Assembly: GCF_026552795.1 (NCBI RefSeq)
Contig: NZ_JANFPI010000004.1
Span: forward strand, 310,001 to 374,000
Direction: 5' to 3'
Length of the DNA stretch: 64,000 nt
Origin: Ectorhizobium quercum
Lineage (GTDB): Bacteria > Pseudomonadota > Alphaproteobacteria > Rhizobiales > Rhizobiaceae
Shown here: piece by piece, positions 10,076 to 19,277 of the stretch
Numbering within the stretch: the first letter of the stretch is position 1
How the letters are laid out: each line of letters opens with the position of its first letter
The notes under the pieces: generated by a model
The model's database searches: none
Seen by the model: only the letters and a program-made list of their open reading frames with translations
Told to the model about the DNA's origin: nothing
Position numbers and translations under genes: made by a program

Positions 10076-11179
10076 TTACGCCGCGGCCTTCTTCTTCGCC
10101 TCTTCCCGCTCGCGGAGGCCTTCGCGCACCAGCGGCAGGATGTAGCGGCCGTAATCGACCGCATCGTTGAAGTTGTCGTAGCCGCGGATCGAGATCAGGT
10201 CGGCGCCGAGGTCGATGTAGTCGAGAATGGAATCGGCGATGGTGCGCGGCGAGCCGACCAGCGCGGTGGACGCGCCGCCGGCATTGGTGGCGGTGACGGT
10301 CGGATACCACAGGGCACGATCCTGCACGTCGCCGCGCGCGGCGATTTCCAGCAGGCGCTGCGAGCCGACATTGGCCGGCGGCGGCGCGGAGGCCGGCGTC
10401 CTGCCGAGACCCTTTTCACGGTTCGATTTCAGCGCCTCCAGAACCTTTTCGGCCTTGGCCCAGGCCAGTTCGTCGGTTTCGGCGACGATGGGGCGGAACG
10501 TGACCCAGATGCGCGGACGGTCGGTGCGCCCGGCCCTGGCCGCTTCCGCGTAGATGCGGTCGATCTGCTGCTTCGTTTCTGCGAGCGGCTCGCCCCACAG
10601 GCCGAAGATATCGCACAGTGATCCGCCGATCCGGTAGGCCGCATCCGAGGAGCCGCCGAGTGAGATCGGAATGAGGCCGTTGGTGGGGCGCACGGCGCTG
10701 CGGAAATTCTTGAACTGATAGTATTTCCCGTCGAAGTCGAAGGGCTCGGTCGAGGTCCAGGCAAGCCGCAGGATGCGGATATATTCCTCCTGCCGCTCGT
10801 AGCGCTGCTCCTTGTTGAGGAAATCGCCCTCGCGGGCCTGCTCCTCGTCGCTGCCGCCGGCGATGAAGTGGACGACCACGCGCCCGCCGCTCAGCTGGTC
10901 GAGTGTCGCCAGCGATTTCGCCGCGACGGTCGGATAAACGGTGTTGGGCCGCAGGGCGACGATGATCTTGATGTTGCGCGTATGGGCGAGGATCGTCGCG
11001 CCGAGGGTGAAGGGATCGAAGGAGGACGAGGAATAGGGGATCAACGTGTAGTTGAAGCCGTAATCGTCGAGTGCCCGCGCATAACGCTCCAGAAACTGCG
11101 GGTCCACCGGGGCATTCGGGATCGGGTGGAGCTCATTCGAGGCGTTTGGAAACGTTACGCTGATGAATTCTGCGGTCAT
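10076..11179 (-). CDS. LLM-class flavin-dependent monooxygenase (alkanesulfonate monooxygenase SsuD-like)
   Basis: 367 residues of the bacterial luciferase-like TIM barrel family. SsuD-type features include TILAHTRNIKIIVALRPN, the LSGGRVVVHFIAGG motif and the YYQFKNFRSAVRP block. Such enzymes use FMNH2 and O2 to cleave C-S bonds in sulfonates or sulfones, releasing sulfite. No flavin reductase is visible nearby. The start at 11179 is preceded by GGGAGAG. It is probably the first gene of the minus-strand operon that continues into the flavoprotein and the ABC importer. Confidence 0.88.
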   Translation of the reverse strand: MTAEFISVTFPNASNELHPIPNAPVDPQFLERYARALDDYGFNYTLIPYSSSSFDPFTLGATILAHTRNIKIIVALRPNTVYPTVAAKSLATLDQLSGGRVVVHFIAGGSDEEQAREGDFLNKEQRYERQEEYIRILRLAWTSTEPFDFDGKYYQFKNFRSAVRPTNGLIPISLGGSSDAAYRIGGSLCDIFGLWGEPLAETKQQIDRIYAEAARAGRTDRPRIWVTFRPIVAETDELAWAKAEKVLEALKSNREKGLGRTPASAPPPANVGSQRLLEIAARGDVQDRALWYPTVTATNAGGASTALVGSPRTIADSILDYIDLGADLISIRGYDNFNDAVDYGRYILPLVREGLREREEAKKKAAA

Positions 11180-11360
11180 CGGAGTGTCTCTCCCTTTCGG
11201 TTGCCGAACCATGTCCCGACTATGGCGGGTGGGCTGCGGCGGAGAAAGACAGTTCATTCTTTTTCTATTGGTTTTGTAGAAAAATTGCCTTCCCGACCGG
11301 CGCCGTCGCAGAATGACGGGCGGCGCAGACGGGAGCGCGACGCGCCTCGGGTTCTGGCCC

Positions 11361-12311
11361 TTACGCGCCGCGGTCGTCCGGGACCGGGGACAGGTCGGCC
11401 GCAGCCGCCCGGATGGCCTGCATCAGAAGGGCCAGCGGCATGGACGGCAGCGTGTCGGCCCGCATCGTCAGCCCCACCGGGCCGCGCGTGTCGGCGGTTT
11501 CCAGCGGCAGCACGGCCAGCGCGCCGTCCCTGATGTCGCCGGCGACGACGCCTTCTGAAATGATCCAGATCGCGTCGCTCGCCGACAGGAAGGCGCGGCC
11601 GAAGGCATCGGAAACGGTTTCGATCTGGTTCGGCAGGGCGGGTACGCCGTGGGTGATCAGGAACTGCTCGACGATCGGCCGGATCACGGAATTGCGCGTC
11701 GGCATCAGCACGGGATAGTCCCCCAGGCGGTCGAAGACATTGGCGCCGGCGGCGAGAAGCGGATGGCCGGTGCGGACGGTGAACAGCACCCGCTCCGAAT
11801 AGAGATGCTCGAAGGAAAGGCCGGTCATCTTCTCCGGCGCGGCGAGACGCCCGACCACGAGATCGAGATCGCCCACGCGCAACTGTTCCAGAAGAACGGC
11901 GTTCTCGCCGGTGACGATCTTGACCGGGCTGGCGGTCCCCTCCCCGAGGAACCGCGACATGGCTTTCGGCATGATGCGCACGGACACCGTCGGCAGCGCG
12001 CCGACGCGCACCGGCGGGCCCGAGCGGGCCATGTCCGGCGAGACGGAATCGACCGCCTGCCTGAGCGCCGTCAGCGTCGCGCCCGCGTGGCGCAGGAACA
12101 CGTCGCCCTGGCTGTTCGTGCGGATGCCGCGCCCTTCCCGCTCGAACAGCACGACGCCCAGGATATCCTCCAGTTCCCGGATCGTCTTCGTCACGGCGGG
12201 CTGGCTGACATGCAGGATCCGCGCCGCCTTGTTGACGCTCCTCTGGCGGGCCACCTCGACGAAACTTTGCAGGTGGCGGAACTTGATGCGCGGATCGATC
12301 GGAAGAACCAT
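11361..12311 (-). CDS. pcaQ: LysR-type regulator PcaQ of the protocatechuate operon
   Basis: 316 residues. The N-terminal helix-turn-helix contains RSVNKAARILHVSQPAVTKT. The effector domain carries the PcaQ-like stretch TGENAVLLEQLRVGDLDLVVGRLA and FEHLYSERVLFTVRTGHPL. It is divergent from pcaD with 85 bases between, the arrangement known from Agrobacterium and Sinorhizobium, where PcaQ activates pcaDCHGB in response to beta-carboxy-muconate-type intermediates. A dyad overlaps its own start codon (see 12310). Confidence 0.92.
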   Translation of the reverse strand: MVLPIDPRIKFRHLQSFVEVARQRSVNKAARILHVSQPAVTKTIRELEDILGVVLFEREGRGIRTNSQGDVFLRHAGATLTALRQAVDSVSPDMARSGPPVRVGALPTVSVRIMPKAMSRFLGEGTASPVKIVTGENAVLLEQLRVGDLDLVVGRLAAPEKMTGLSFEHLYSERVLFTVRTGHPLLAAGANVFDRLGDYPVLMPTRNSVIRPIVEQFLITHGVPALPNQIETVSDAFGRAFLSASDAIWIISEGVVAGDIRDGALAVLPLETADTRGPVGLTMRADTLPSMPLALLMQAIRAAAADLSPVPDDRGA

Positions 12312-12325
12312 AACTCTACGGTTAT
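12310..12325. promoter_or_regulatory. Predicted PcaQ binding site
   Basis: ATAACTCTACGGTTAT is a perfect ATAAC/GTTAT dyad with six bases between. It closely matches the PcaQ motif I recall from S. meliloti (ATAACC-N4-GGTTAA). The site overlaps the ATG of pcaQ and lies 71 bases upstream of the pcaD start, so it can serve both activation of pcaD and autoregulation. Confidence 0.75.
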
Positions 12326-12396
12326 CGATTAACGAGAAAAACTCATTTTACTTAACCGGATTGCCATTGCAATATGACTATCGGAGGAACACGACG

Positions 12397-13200
12397 ATGA
12401 ATTTTCTAAAGGTCGGCGATACGGCGATCTATTATCGCGCCATCGGCCCGCTCGACGGCCGGCCGGTGATCGCCTTCGTCAATTCGCTCGGCACGGATTT
12501 CCGCATCTGGGATGCGGTGATCGCCGAACTGGGCGACGCCTATGCCTATGTGCTGCACGACAAGCGTGGCCACGGCCTTTCCGACGTCGGCCAGCCGCCC
12601 TGTTCCATCGAGGCCCATGCCGGCGACCTCGCCGCCCTGCTCGACCATCTCGGGGTGAAGAGCGCCGTCATCTGGGGGCTGTCGGTCGGCGGGCTGATCG
12701 CGCAGGGGCTTTACGCTGCGCGCCCCGATCTCGTTCGCGGCCTCGTTCTTTCCAACACCGCCCACAGGATCGGCACGCCCGAAATGTGGAATGCCCGCAT
12801 CGACGCGATTCTGAAGGATGGGCTTGGCGGCATGATCGACCCGGTCATGGAACGCTGGTTCACGCCCGCCTTCCGCCAGCCGGACAATGCGCTCTATGCC
12901 GGGTGCCGCAACATGCTGGCCCGCCAGCCGGCCGAAGGCTATTGCGGCACCTGCGCGGCGATCCGCGATGCCGATTTCACCGCCGCCGCCGCGCGCATCG
13001 CCGTGCCCGTCCTGTGTGTCGGCGGCGACCTAGATGGTTCCACCCCGCCGGAGGTGGTGAAGTCCCTCGCCGCGCTCGTTCCCGGCAGCCGCTATGTCGA
13101 GATCGCCGGCAGCGGCCACATTCCCTGCGTCGAACAGCCGGTTGCCTACGCCGCCGCCGTGGCAGCCTTTCTGAAAACCTTGCCGGAGCTTGACCGATGA
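12397..13200 (+). CDS. pcaD: 3-oxoadipate enol-lactonase PcaD
   Basis: 267-residue alpha/beta hydrolase that hydrolyses beta-ketoadipate enol-lactone to beta-ketoadipate. The nucleophile elbow GLSVGG places Ser96; the acid lies in GGDLDGSTPP (Asp211 or Asp213) and His241 is in GSGHIPCVE. The start at 12397 is preceded by TCGGAGGAAC. It is the first gene of pcaDCHGB and overlaps pcaC by four bases. Confidence 0.95.
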   Translation: MNFLKVGDTAIYYRAIGPLDGRPVIAFVNSLGTDFRIWDAVIAELGDAYAYVLHDKRGHGLSDVGQPPCSIEAHAGDLAALLDHLGVKSAVIWGLSVGGLIAQGLYAARPDLVRGLVLSNTAHRIGTPEMWNARIDAILKDGLGGMIDPVMERWFTPAFRQPDNALYAGCRNMLARQPAEGYCGTCAAIRDADFTAAAARIAVPVLCVGGDLDGSTPPEVVKSLAALVPGSRYVEIAGSGHIPCVEQPVAYAAAVAAFLKTLPELDR

Positions 13201-13598
13201 CCGATAATGCCGCGCCCTCCGAACGCTATGCGAAAGGCATGGCCACGCGCCGCTCCGTTCTGGGCGATGCCCATGTGGACCGGGCGAGCGCCGGGGCGAC
13301 GCCCTTCGACCAGCCATTCCAGACGCTGATCACCGAATCCGCCTGGGGAACCGTCTGGTCGGGAACGCACTGGACGAAACGCGAGCGCTCGATGGTGACG
13401 ATCGCGCTTCTGGCCGCGCTCGGCCATGACGACGAGGTGGCGATGCACGTGCGCGCCACCGTGAACACCGGCGCGACGGAGGAGGATATCCGCGAGGCGC
13501 TGATGCATGTCGCGGTCTATGCCGGCGTGCCGGCCGCCAACCATGCGTTCAGGATCGCAAAGCTGGCGCTGGCCGAACGCCGCGCCGGCGGCGCGTGA
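13197..13598 (+). CDS. pcaC: 4-carboxymuconolactone decarboxylase PcaC
   Basis: 133 residues, the normal size of the small AhpD-like decarboxylase. It has the FQTLITESAWGTVWS stretch and the C-terminal INTGAT-like block (NTGATEEDIREALMHVAVYAGVPAANHAF). It converts 4-carboxymuconolactone to beta-ketoadipate enol-lactone. Its start overlaps the pcaD stop (ATGA). A 100-base gap precedes pcaH. Confidence 0.96.
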   Translation: MTDNAAPSERYAKGMATRRSVLGDAHVDRASAGATPFDQPFQTLITESAWGTVWSGTHWTKRERSMVTIALLAALGHDDEVAMHVRATVNTGATEEDIREALMHVAVYAGVPAANHAFRIAKLALAERRAGGA

Positions 13599-13698
13599 TC
13601 TTCAGGTCGAGGATCGTGCGCGATTTATAGGAGTGTTCCAGCGTCCGTTGCGCCCGTGAGGAGGCGTGGCGCCGGAATGCCGAGCAGGAGGAGACGAA

Positions 13699-14439
13699 AT
13701 GAGCAACAACCCGCCCGAAACCGGGCCGTTTTTCGCGCGCGACCGTGACATGCATCCGCCGGCCTATACGCCGTGGTACAAGACGACCGTGCTGCGCTCG
13801 CCGCAGCGGGCGCTGATCTCGCTGGAGGGTACGAAGAGCGAGATCACCGGCCCGGTCTTCGGCCACGGCCTGCTGAACCCGCTCGACAACGACCTGATCC
13901 TCAACTACGCCCGCCCCGGCGAGATGCCCATCGGCCCGCGCATTCTGGTGCATGGCCGCGTGCTCGACGAGCGCGGCCGCGGCGTCGCCGGCGCGCTGGT
14001 CGAGTTCTGGCAGGCCAATGCCGGCGGGCGCTACCGCCACAAGAAGGAAACCTATCTCGCGGCGGTCGATCCGAATTTCGGCGGCGTCGGCCGCGCCATC
14101 ACCGACGAGAGCGGCTACTACTGGTTCAAGACCATCCAGCCCGGCCCCTATCCCTGGCCGAACGGCGTCAACGACTGGCGCCCGGCGCACATCCATTTCT
14201 CGATCTTCGGCCACGGCTTCCAGCAGCGCCTCATCACCCAGATGTATTTCGAGGGCGATCCGCTGATCTGGCGTTGTCCCATCGTCAAGACCATTCCCGA
14301 CGAGGAGGCGATCCGACGGCTCGTCGCGCCGCTCGACATGAACGCCACCGTTCCGATGGACATGCGCGCCTACAAGTTCGATATCGTTCTGCGCGGCCGC
14401 CGTTCCACCTTCTTCGAGAACCGTCCGGAGGGCAACTGA
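13699..14439 (+). CDS. pcaH: Protocatechuate 3,4-dioxygenase beta subunit PcaH
   Basis: 246 residues. The four non-heme Fe(III) ligands are visible: Tyr112 (GGRYRHK), Tyr151 (PGPYPW), His164 and His166 (RPAHIHF). The following [14 protein letters not shown] stretch is typical of beta subunits. With PcaG it performs intradiol ring cleavage of protocatechuate to 3-carboxy-cis,cis-muconate. The start at 13699 follows GGAGGAGACGAA. pcaG begins two bases after the stop codon. Confidence 0.97.
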   Translation: MSNNPPETGPFFARDRDMHPPAYTPWYKTTVLRSPQRALISLEGTKSEITGPVFGHGLLNPLDNDLILNYARPGEMPIGPRILVHGRVLDERGRGVAGALVEFWQANAGGRYRHKKETYLAAVDPNFGGVGRAITDESGYYWFKTIQPGPYPWPNGVNDWRPAHIHFSIFGHGFQQRLITQMYFEGDPLIWRCPIVKTIPDEEAIRRLVAPLDMNATVPMDMRAYKFDIVLRGRRSTFFENRPEGN

Positions 14440-14440
14440 C

Positions 14441-15061
14441 ATGGTTCAACCGCTTGGCTATCTCAAGGAAAGCGCCTCGCAGACCGCCGGCCCCTACGTT
14501 CACATCGGCTGCACGCCGAATTTCGTCGGCATCCACGGCGTGTTCGAGACGGATCTCGGCTCCGGCGCGCTCTACAACGACCAGACGCGCGGTCATCGCA
14601 TCACCATTCGTGGCACCGTCTACGACGGCGGCGGCAATGCGCTGAAGGACGCGCTGATCGAGATCTGGCAGGCCGACGACGCCGGCTTCTACAACAGCCC
14701 GGCCGAGACGCGGGGTGCCGCCGATCCGAACTTCCTCGGCTGGGGCCGCTCGCCCGGCGACATGGATACCGGCGAATTCGTGTTCGAGACGATCAAGCCG
14801 GGCCGCGTTCCCTTCAGGGACGGCCGCTGGATGGCGCCGCACGTCACCTTCTGGATCGTGGCGCGCGGCATCAACATCGGCCTCCACACCCGCATGTATT
14901 TTCCCGAGGAGGATGCCGCCAATGCCGAGGACCCGGTTCTGGCCCGCATCGAGCACAGGAACCGCATTCCGACGCTGATCGCGCAGAAGGAAGGCGACAG
15001 CACCTACCGCTTCGACATTCGCCTTCAGGGCGAAGGCGAAACCGTGTTCTTCGATATCTGA
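14441..15061 (+). CDS. pcaG: Protocatechuate 3,4-dioxygenase alpha subunit PcaG
   Basis: 206 residues, homologous to the beta subunit but without the iron ligands. Features include GPYVHIGCTPN, DALIEIWQADDAGFYNSP and the GRWMAPHVTFWIVARGINIGLHTRMYF block that helps shape the active site. It pairs with PcaH in the same transcript, two bases apart. Confidence 0.96.
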   Translation: MVQPLGYLKESASQTAGPYVHIGCTPNFVGIHGVFETDLGSGALYNDQTRGHRITIRGTVYDGGGNALKDALIEIWQADDAGFYNSPAETRGAADPNFLGWGRSPGDMDTGEFVFETIKPGRVPFRDGRWMAPHVTFWIVARGINIGLHTRMYFPEEDAANAEDPVLARIEHRNRIPTLIAQKEGDSTYRFDIRLQGEGETVFFDI

Positions 15062-15070
15062 CGGAGCCCC

Positions 15071-16132
15071 ATGAGCCTTTCCCCCTTCGAGCATCCGTTC
15101 CTGTCCGGCCTGTTCGGCGACGCCGAGGTCGCCCCGCTCTTTTCGGCGGAGGCCGATATCGCCGCCATGTTGCGGTTCGAGACCGCGCTGGCCGAAGCGC
15201 AGGCCGAATGCGGCATCCTGAGCGAAGTAGAGGCAGGGGCCGTCGCTGACGGCCTTGCCCGTTTCGTGCCGGACATGGCGGCGCTCGGCGGCGGCGTGGG
15301 GAGGGATGGCGTCGTCGTGCCCGAACTCGTCCGGCAGTTGCGCCGGGCGGTCGGCGGCGCGGCGGCGGAGAAGGTTCACTTCGGCGCGACGAGCCAGGAC
15401 GTGATCGACACCAGCCTGGTGCTGCGCCTCGCCGCGGCGGCGGAGATCGTCGAAACGCGGCTGGCGGACTGCATCGACGCACTGGCCGCGCTGGCGGAGC
15501 GCGACGGACACCTGTCGCTGACCGGCTACACGCGCATGCAGGCGGCCATTCCGATCACCGCCGCCGACCGTGTCGCGGCCTGGCGTGCGCCGCTGGAGCG
15601 CAGCCGGCAGCGCCTGGCGGCGTTCCGGCGCGACGGCTTCGCCGTCCAGTTCGGCGGTGCGGCGGGCACGCTGGAAAAACTCGCCGGCAGGGGCGCGCAG
15701 GTCCGCGCCGCGCTGGCCGCCCGGCTCGGCCTTGCCGACCGGCCGCAATGGCAGAGCCAGCGCGACACGCTTGCCGAATTCGCCGGCCTGCTGTCGCTCG
15801 TGAGCGGAAGCCTCGGCAAGTTTGGCCAGGATGTGGCGCTGCTTGCCGAACTCGGCGGCGAAATCCGCCTGTCGGGCGGCGGCGGCTCGTCGGCCATGCC
15901 GCACAAGCAGAACCCGGTTTCGGCAGAGCTGCTGGTCACGTTGGCGCGCTTCAACGCGGCGCAGCTTTCGGCCATGCACCAGTCGCTGGTGCATGAGCAG
16001 GAGCGGTCCGGCGCGGCCTGGGCGCTGGAATGGCTCGTCCTGCCGCAGATGACGGTGGCGACGGGCGTCTCGCTGTCGGCGGCGCGCCGCCTGACCGGGC
16101 AGATCGAACGTTTGGGAAAGGACGCCGGCTGA
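15071..16132 (+). CDS. pcaB: 3-carboxy-cis,cis-muconate cycloisomerase PcaB
   Basis: 353 residues of the fumarase/aspartase superfamily. The C-terminal signature GGSSAMPHKQNPVSAE (about residues 275-290) and HFGATSQDVIDT are intact. It cyclises 3-carboxymuconate to 4-carboxymuconolactone. It is about 100 residues shorter than the ~450-residue pseudomonad enzyme because the C-terminal extension is missing. I see no frameshift at the end, so this may be the normal rhizobial form. Confidence 0.94.
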   Translation: MSLSPFEHPFLSGLFGDAEVAPLFSAEADIAAMLRFETALAEAQAECGILSEVEAGAVADGLARFVPDMAALGGGVGRDGVVVPELVRQLRRAVGGAAAEKVHFGATSQDVIDTSLVLRLAAAAEIVETRLADCIDALAALAERDGHLSLTGYTRMQAAIPITAADRVAAWRAPLERSRQRLAAFRRDGFAVQFGGAAGTLEKLAGRGAQVRAALAARLGLADRPQWQSQRDTLAEFAGLLSLVSGSLGKFGQDVALLAELGGEIRLSGGGGSSAMPHKQNPVSAELLVTLARFNAAQLSAMHQSLVHEQERSGAAWALEWLVLPQMTVATGVSLSAARRLTGQIERLGKDAG

Positions 16133-16202
16133 CGGACGCAAAGAAGGCGTTCCGCGGCCCTGCAATCGACCGATCCATAGATGAACCCGGCAGGAGGGCA
16201 AC

Positions 16203-18140
16203 ATGGCCAGCGACGACAAGGGCAGACAGGGCGCGACGATGCGCACCTCCATCGCGACCGTCTCGATCAGCGGCGAGTTTCCCGAAAAGCTGGCGGCCAT
16301 CGCCCGGGCGGGTTTCACCGGCGTCGAGATTTTCGAGAACGATTTCCTGACCTATGACGCCTCGCCGCGCGAGGTGGCGGCAATGGCGCGCGACCACGGG
16401 CTGGAGATCACCCTGTTCCAGCCCTTCCGCGATTTCGAGGGCATGCCGGAGCCTCACCGCGCCCGCGCCTTCGAGCGGGCGGAGCGCAAGTTCGACATCA
16501 TGGGCGAGCTTGGCACCGACCTGATGCTGATCTGCTCGAACGTGTCGCCCATATCGCTCGGCGGCATCGACCGCGCCGCCGACGATTTTCGCGAACTTGG
16601 CGAACGGGCGGCGAAGCGCGGCGTGCGCGTCGGATACGAGGCGCTGGCCTGGGGCCGCCACGTCAACGACCACCGCGATGCCTGGGAAATCGTCCGGCGT
16701 GCCGATCATGCCGCCGTCGGGCTCATTCTCGACAGTTTCCACACCCTGTCGCGCAAGATCGATCCCGACACGATCCGCTCCATTCCCGGCGACCGGATCT
16801 TCATCGTCCAGCTTGCCGATGCGCCGCTCATCGACATGGACCTGCTCTACTGGAGCCGCCATTTCCGCAACATGCCGGGCGAAGGCGACCTGCCGGTGGT
16901 CGATTTCATGCGCGCCGTCGCGGCGACCGGCTATGCGGGGCCGCTGTCGCTTGAAATCTTCAACGACCAGTTCCGCGGCGGCTCCGCCCGGGCGCTGGCC
17001 GAAGACGGGCACCGGTCGCTGGTGTATGTCATGGACCAGGTGGCGCGGCTGGAGCCGGACATCCGCATCGCGGTTCCTCCCATGCCGGACCGCATCCATG
17101 CCGAAGGCATCGAGTTCGTCGAATTCGCCGCCGGCACGGAGGAGAAGGTCAATCTCGAGGCGCTTCTGGCAACGCTCGGTTTCGAGAAGACCGCCCGGCA
17201 CCGCAACCGCGACGTCGATCTTTATACCCAGGGCGGCATCCGCATCGCCATCAACACCGACAGTTCCGGCGACAGCTTCGCGGGCGCCTCCTATTCCGTC
17301 CACGGCACGAACGCCTATGCCTTCGGAATGCGGGTGGAGAATGCCGAGGCCGCCCGCGAGCGCGCCGCCGCCCTCGGCGCCCCGGTCTTTTCCGAGCCGC
17401 GCCAGCCGGGCGAGATTTCCGTGCCCGCCATCCAGGGCGTCGGCAACGGCGTGATCTATTTCCTCGACGATGCACCGGCGCTTTCCGCCATATGGCAGAG
17501 CGAGTTCGAGCCGGTCGTGCCGGCCGCCCCGCGCGGCAATGCCGGCCTGACGCGCATCGACCATCTGGCCCAGACCACCCGCTACGACGAGATGCTGACC
17601 TGGCTGCTGTTCTATACCTCGATCTTCGCGACGCGGCGCACGCCGATGGTCGATGTCGTCGATCCCGGCGGGCTGGTGCGCAGCCAGGCGATCGAAAGCC
17701 TGCCGGACCAGCGCTTCCGGCTGACCATGAACGGCGCCGACAGTCGCAAGACCTTCGCCGGAAAGTTCCTTGCCGAAGGCTTCGGCACGAGCATCCAGCA
17801 CATCGCCTTCGCCACCGACGACATTTTTTTCACCGCGCGGGCGCTGACCGCGCTCGGCTTCCAGGCCCTGCCGATCTCGCGGAACTACTATGACGACCTG
17901 GAGGCCCGGTTCGGGCTGGAGCCGGCGTTTTCCGACAGGCTCAGGGCGGCGGGCATTCTCTACGACCGCGACGACAACGGCGAGTATTTCCAGATCTACA
18001 GCCGCACCTTCGGCGAGGGCTTTTTCTTCGAGGTCGTCGAGCGGCGCGGCGCCTATGGCGGATACGGCGCCATGAACGCCCCTTTCCGGATCGCCGCGCA
18101 GCGCCGGCTGCTGCGCCCGGAGGGAATGCCGAAGCGGTGA
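16203..18140 (+). CDS. quiC: 3-dehydroshikimate dehydratase QuiC (TIM barrel fused to HPPD-like domain)
   Basis: 645 residues. The N-terminal TIM barrel (about 13-285) has metal ligands Glu146, Asp177, Gln203 and Glu251. Each is exactly 12 above the positions I recall for P. putida QuiC1 (134, 165, 191, 239), so translation may add a 12-residue leader; Met13 at 16239 is the alternative start. The site GCAGGAGGGCAAC supports 16203. The C-terminal half (about 290-645) is a VOC/4-hydroxyphenylpyruvate-dioxygenase-like domain that keeps its His-His-Glu triad (RIDHLAQ, IQHIAFA, FFFEVVER). The enzyme converts 3-dehydroshikimate to protocatechuate, feeding the adjacent pca operon. Confidence 0.93.
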   Translation: MASDDKGRQGATMRTSIATVSISGEFPEKLAAIARAGFTGVEIFENDFLTYDASPREVAAMARDHGLEITLFQPFRDFEGMPEPHRARAFERAERKFDIMGELGTDLMLICSNVSPISLGGIDRAADDFRELGERAAKRGVRVGYEALAWGRHVNDHRDAWEIVRRADHAAVGLILDSFHTLSRKIDPDTIRSIPGDRIFIVQLADAPLIDMDLLYWSRHFRNMPGEGDLPVVDFMRAVAATGYAGPLSLEIFNDQFRGGSARALAEDGHRSLVYVMDQVARLEPDIRIAVPPMPDRIHAEGIEFVEFAAGTEEKVNLEALLATLGFEKTARHRNRDVDLYTQGGIRIAINTDSSGDSFAGASYSVHGTNAYAFGMRVENAEAARERAAALGAPVFSEPRQPGEISVPAIQGVGNGVIYFLDDAPALSAIWQSEFEPVVPAAPRGNAGLTRIDHLAQTTRYDEMLTWLLFYTSIFATRRTPMVDVVDPGGLVRSQAIESLPDQRFRLTMNGADSRKTFAGKFLAEGFGTSIQHIAFATDDIFFTARALTALGFQALPISRNYYDDLEARFGLEPAFSDRLRAAGILYDRDDNGEYFQIYSRTFGEGFFFEVVERRGAYGGYGAMNAPFRIAAQRRLLRPEGMPKR

Positions 18141-18259
18141 GCGGCCGGGACGGAACCGATCCCGGCCCGATGTCGCGCCTGCCACGGGCCGGATATGGGC
18201 CGCCAGCCGGCAGGCCGCGGATGGCGGAAGCCTTGAGTGTTCGCAACGGAGCGTGCCGC

Positions 18260-19114
18260 ATGACCGAAACCATTCGCCTTGGCCTGATCGGCGACAATAT
18301 CGGCAAGTCGCTTTCGCCGCGCCTGCACGGGCTGGCGGCGGCCCAGAACGGCCACGAGGTCGTTTACGACCGGCTGATGCCCGCCGAGCGCGGCACGGAT
18401 TTCGACACGCTTTTCGATGCGGTCGCAGCGTCGGGCTATCGCGGCGTCAACGTGACCTATCCCTACAAGGAGCGGGCCGCCGCGCGGGTGAGGATCGACG
18501 ATCCGCTGGTGCGCGCCATCGGCGCCGTCAACACCGTGCTGTTCGAGGAAAGCGGCGCTCGCGGCTTCAACACCGATTATTCGGGCTTCATCGCCGCTTA
18601 CCGGCGCGTGCGCGGCAAGGCCCGGCCCGGCCAGGTGCTGCTGATCGGCGCCGGCGGGGTGGGCAGGGCGATCGCCTTCGCCCTCGTCGCCCTCGGCCTG
18701 TCCGACATCCGCATCGCCGATCGCGACCGGCAGCGCGCCGAAGCGCTGGCCGATGCGCTTCAGGCCGTGCGCCCCGGACTTGCCGCGCAGACCGGCGACG
18801 ATGCGGCCGCCCTCGCAGCCGGTGCCGCCGGTTTCGTCAACGGCACGCCGGTCGGCATGGTGGGCCATGACGGCACGCCGCTCGCCCGCGCCGCCATGCG
18901 CGGTGGCGAATGGGCGTTCGATGCGGTCTACACCCCCGTCGAAACGCAGTTCCTCAAAGACGCCGCTGCCGAGGGCATGCAGGTGATTTCCGGTTACGAG
19001 CTTTTCGTCGGCCAGGGCGTCGATGCGTGGCGCCTTTTCACCGGCCTGCCGGTCGATGAGGACCGGTTGCGGGCCGCGCTGGGCGACGCCTCGCAATCGG
19101 AGCGGCAAAAATAA
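18260..19114 (+). CDS. Shikimate/quinate dehydrogenase (catabolic AroE-like)
   Basis: 284 residues. Substrate-site residues are conserved: SLSP near the N-terminus, NVTYPYK with the catalytic Lys, AVNT, and the Asp in FNTDYSGF. The Rossmann loop is GAGGVGRA, and the second strand ends IADRDRQRA; an acidic residue there points to NAD rather than NADP, as in catabolic quinate/shikimate dehydrogenases. It sits 120 bases after quiC, so shikimate or quinate oxidation would feed 3-dehydroshikimate dehydration. The biosynthetic aroE is presumably elsewhere. Confidence 0.88.
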   Translation: MTETIRLGLIGDNIGKSLSPRLHGLAAAQNGHEVVYDRLMPAERGTDFDTLFDAVAASGYRGVNVTYPYKERAAARVRIDDPLVRAIGAVNTVLFEESGARGFNTDYSGFIAAYRRVRGKARPGQVLLIGAGGVGRAIAFALVALGLSDIRIADRDRQRAEALADALQAVRPGLAAQTGDDAAALAAGAAGFVNGTPVGMVGHDGTPLARAAMRGGEWAFDAVYTPVETQFLKDAAAEGMQVISGYELFVGQGVDAWRLFTGLPVDEDRLRAALGDASQSERQK

Positions 19115-19115
19115 A

Positions 19116-19152
19116 AATGGAATTGAAGTTTATTATTGAATGTCATTCCATT
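19116..19152. promoter_or_regulatory. AATGGAAT/ATTCCATT inverted repeat, candidate IclR-type operator
   Basis: Perfect 8-base arms AATGGAAT (19116-19123) and ATTCCATT (19145-19152) with 21 AT-rich bases between, directly after the dehydrogenase stop and upstream of the epimerase-liv genes. Related TGGAAT sites lie at 35107-35136 and 40252-40286. IclR-family operators commonly contain TGGAA/TTCCA half-sites. Confidence 0.5.
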
Positions 19153-19277
19153 TATTGCGATGATCGGTGCCGGGAGAGATCGGCCATTTCGGGAGGAGTG
19201 TCCATGCGAAAGACGCAGGCAGGTGAGGAATCCGGACGTATCGTCCTTCAGGCGGCAACGCCGGGAGGGCCGCGTCC

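Noticed and set aside
15071-16132. Truncated pcaB pseudogene, because it is ~100 residues shorter than the pseudomonad enzyme
   Set aside because: All superfamily signatures are present, the next gene follows after a normal gap, and no homologous remnant follows the stop codon.
14285-18185. Long minus-strand open frames (677 and 744 codons) opposite pcaG, pcaB and quiC
   Set aside because: High Arg/Ala/Gly composition and no domains; the plus strand encodes complete known enzymes with catalytic residues.
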